A DNA stretch of 64,000 bases from Tardiphaga robiniae (GTDB taxonomy: Bacteria; Pseudomonadota; Alphaproteobacteria; Rhizobiales; Xanthobacteraceae): NCBI RefSeq assembly GCF_001618955.1, contig NZ_LVYV01000012.1, forward strand, positions 62,001 to 126,000, written 5' to 3'. How positions within the stretch are numbered: position 1 is the first letter of the stretch; each line of letters opens with the position of its first letter. The position numbers and the translations under genes are program-made. This document shows positions 62,623 through 64,000 of this stretch, in pieces. The notes under the pieces are model-generated. The model searched no databases, had not been told where the DNA came from, and saw only the letters and a program-made list of their open reading frames with translations.

Positions 62623-63108
62623 TCACGCCTGACAGTGCGCGCAGGTTCCGGTGATTTCGACAACAGACAGTTTCGGGACGAAGCCAGTCGTCCGTGCGGC
62701 ATCGTTCAGGCTCTGCGCAACTTTCGTAGCCGGCACTTCGCCGACCGACCCGCATTGGTCACAGATCAGAAACGCGACCATCGAGGCCGTGCCGTGGTCG
62801 TGCGCGCAGGCCAGGAAGGCGTTGCGGCTCTCGATGCGGTGAACGAGGCCGTTCTCCATCAGGAAATCAAGTGCGCGATACACGGTGATGGGTGCCGGAC
62901 GCGAAGTGGTCTTGGCAAGCTCATCGATGATCTCGTAGGCCCCAAGCGGTCGATGGCTCGCGAGCAGCGCTTCAAGCACCAGCCGGCGGATTGGAGTCAG
63001 CTTTTGCGACCGGGCCGCACAGACATGCTCGGCATGATGCATCGCGTCCGCCGTACAGCGGTCGTGATCGTGGCCGGGAGCCGGGAAAGTTGGTTTCGGA
63101 ACTGCCAT
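62623..63108 (-). CDS. zur: Fur family regulator, Zur type
   Basis: Zinc-responsive repressor of zinc uptake. The 161-residue protein has a histidine-rich start (PAPGHDHDRC), the HTH around LTPIRRLVLEALLASHRPLG, PITVYRALDFLMENGLVHRI, and the structural zinc cysteines in CDQCGSV and CAHCQ. The pattern of CxxC pairs and the absence of the Fur-type histidine set support Zur over Fur. The ATG at 63108 is the best start. Likely the first gene of a small operon with the DMT transporter and ispG. Confidence 0.85.
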   Translation of the reverse strand: MAVPKPTFPAPGHDHDRCTADAMHHAEHVCAARSQKLTPIRRLVLEALLASHRPLGAYEIIDELAKTTSRPAPITVYRALDFLMENGLVHRIESRNAFLACAHDHGTASMVAFLICDQCGSVGEVPATKVAQSLNDAARTTGFVPKLSVVEITGTCAHCQA

Positions 63109-63266
63109 ACGGAGGTAGCTTAACCCGTTGGGTGTGATTGTGCCCGTCTTTTTGGCGTTGGGCCCCAGTCTTACACTAAATCCAGCGCCGCCAAACGGCG
63201 ACCGCTCCCTGGAGATGGGGCGCCGACCGGTCGATTGCAAAGGTTGAACGGGCATACCGTGCCGGA

Positions 63267-64000
63267 TCAAGTCGCGCTTCTGCGCAAATCCGATGGCGAG
63301 GTGGCATATCGGCGCCGGAATGTCCGGTTGAAATACGACAAATCGTTGAAGCCGGCCTCGTCGGCGATCTTTCCGATCCGCTCATCGGCCCGCAATGGGT
63401 TGAGTAACAGTCCATGAGCAAAGGCCAAACGCCGTTCGAGCAAATACTCCGACAGGCTGAGGCCGTGTTCGCGAAACAGCTTGCGGACATAATCCGGCGA
63501 GATTTTCTGAGCCGCCGCCAGTGTTTCGGCCGAGAGGTCGTGATTTCCGAGGCTTGCTTCTATGGCTGCCTTGATCGCGTGCAAGCGCAGCATGCGGGTG
63601 CTGGAAGGCGGAGACGCCTCGGAGCGGTTCTCCCAACCGTTGATTAGAAATGCGATCAGACTGCACAGATCGGCCACGACATGGTGCTGAAGATGAGTGG
63701 GGGCGGACTCGTCGAGGTCGATTGCTTCCTGACAATGCGCCATCAATAGCCGCAACGTCTGAGTCTCCAGGAAGAGAGGTCGCATGAGCCAGGCGCCGAG
63801 ATTGGGCACCTTGATCGCCAGCACGGCACGGTCGATCTGAACGATCAGATGCTGCGTCTCACGAGATGACGTATGCGAACCGGCGTCCCTGGTTGTCATC
63901 AGGACCGCGTGGTCCTGCTCGATGACCTCTTCGCGGCCATGCTGCGATGCGCGAGCGCCACCTTTCAGAACGACTGCAAAGACGACATCGTCGGGCGATG
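63267..64000 (-). CDS. AraC family transcriptional regulator (partial, N-terminus outside window)
   Basis: The frame is open to the window edge, so at least 243 residues are present and the start lies beyond 64000. The C-terminal part has the double helix-turn-helix of AraC proteins: LSAETLAAAQKISPDYVRKL, LSEYLLERRLAFAHGLL, and the signature IGKIADEAGFNDLSYFNRTF. The upstream part (DDVVFAVVLKGGARASQHGR and on) looks like the AraC_binding_2 ligand domain. Target unknown. Confidence 0.9.
   Translation of the reverse strand, partial: SPDDVVFAVVLKGGARASQHGREEVIEQDHAVLMTTRDAGSHTSSRETQHLIVQIDRAVLAIKVPNLGAWLMRPLFLETQTLRLLMAHCQEAIDLDESAPTHLQHHVVADLCSLIAFLINGWENRSEASPPSSTRMLRLHAIKAAIEASLGNHDLSAETLAAAQKISPDYVRKLFREHGLSLSEYLLERRLAFAHGLLLNPLRADERIGKIADEAGFNDLSYFNRTFRRRYATSPSDLRRSAT

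Overview
The window looks like a chromosomal segment of a high-GC alphaproteobacterium of the Bradyrhizobium / Rhodopseudomonas / Afipia group (Nitrobacteraceae, formerly Bradyrhizobiaceae). Reasons: a coxMNOP-type second cytochrome oxidase operon, a RegB/RegS-type redox kinase, an intracellular PHB depolymerase, a large bacterial NAD-glutamate dehydrogenase, and intergenic repeats of the 'gtcattgcgaggagcgaag' type common in that family. About 62 protein genes are supported. No rRNA, tRNA, CRISPR array, transposase or phage gene was seen.

Layout. 1-2.8 kb: 5' part of the NAD-glutamate dehydrogenase gene, cut by the window edge. 3.2-8.7 kb: an IclR regulator diverges from a six-gene catabolic operon (Bug-type receptor, flavin reductase-like protein, FAH-fold hydrolase, HpaH-like hydratase, RidA protein, LigI-like amidohydrolase), probably for an aromatic or amino-aromatic acid. 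8.9-20.4 kb: a respiration and stress block with a DUF2189 membrane protein, the cox operon (subunits II, I, two III-like, IV), a GYD protein, slipin/NfeD pair, CBS protein, short AMP nucleosidase and YbaK-like deacylase. 20.9-26.9 kb: M20 amidohydrolase, GntR regulator, a complete TRAP transporter and a DapA-family lyase, probably one uptake/catabolic unit. 27-34.9 kb: small conserved proteins, NiCoT transporter, an exported class II aldolase-like protein, persulfide dioxygenase-rhodanese fusion, DUF938 methyltransferase, MFS transporter, and an unusual Lon-N/Clp-N protein with no ATPase. 35-43 kb: RegB-type kinase, ABC-2 exporter, PHB depolymerase, YgjP-like metallopeptidase and PBP1A.

43.2-46.8 kb is the clearest accessory patch. 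It holds a predicted R-S-E class ADP-ribosyltransferase with an abutting 62-codon partner, a three-helix membrane protein, an exported proteasome-fold Ntn-hydrolase split by a frameshift at an A8 run, and a DUF559 nuclease-like protein. Part of it is visibly AT-rich, and repeat DNA lies on both sides. These are the best candidates for undescribed biology.

46.9-64 kb returns to typical chromosome: a small exported protein, an orphan branched-chain amino acid receptor, a chemotaxis receptor, DUF1304, a degenerate-GGDEF/EAL protein, rpmF, mtgA, a farnesyl diphosphate synthase, DUF1345, a Na+/H+ antiporter, ispG, a DMT transporter, a Zur-type regulator and a truncated AraC regulator at the end. 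Mosaic repeats fill many of the gaps between 43 and 59 kb.

All calls come from reading translations and motifs. Names rest on family recognition and were not checked by database search.
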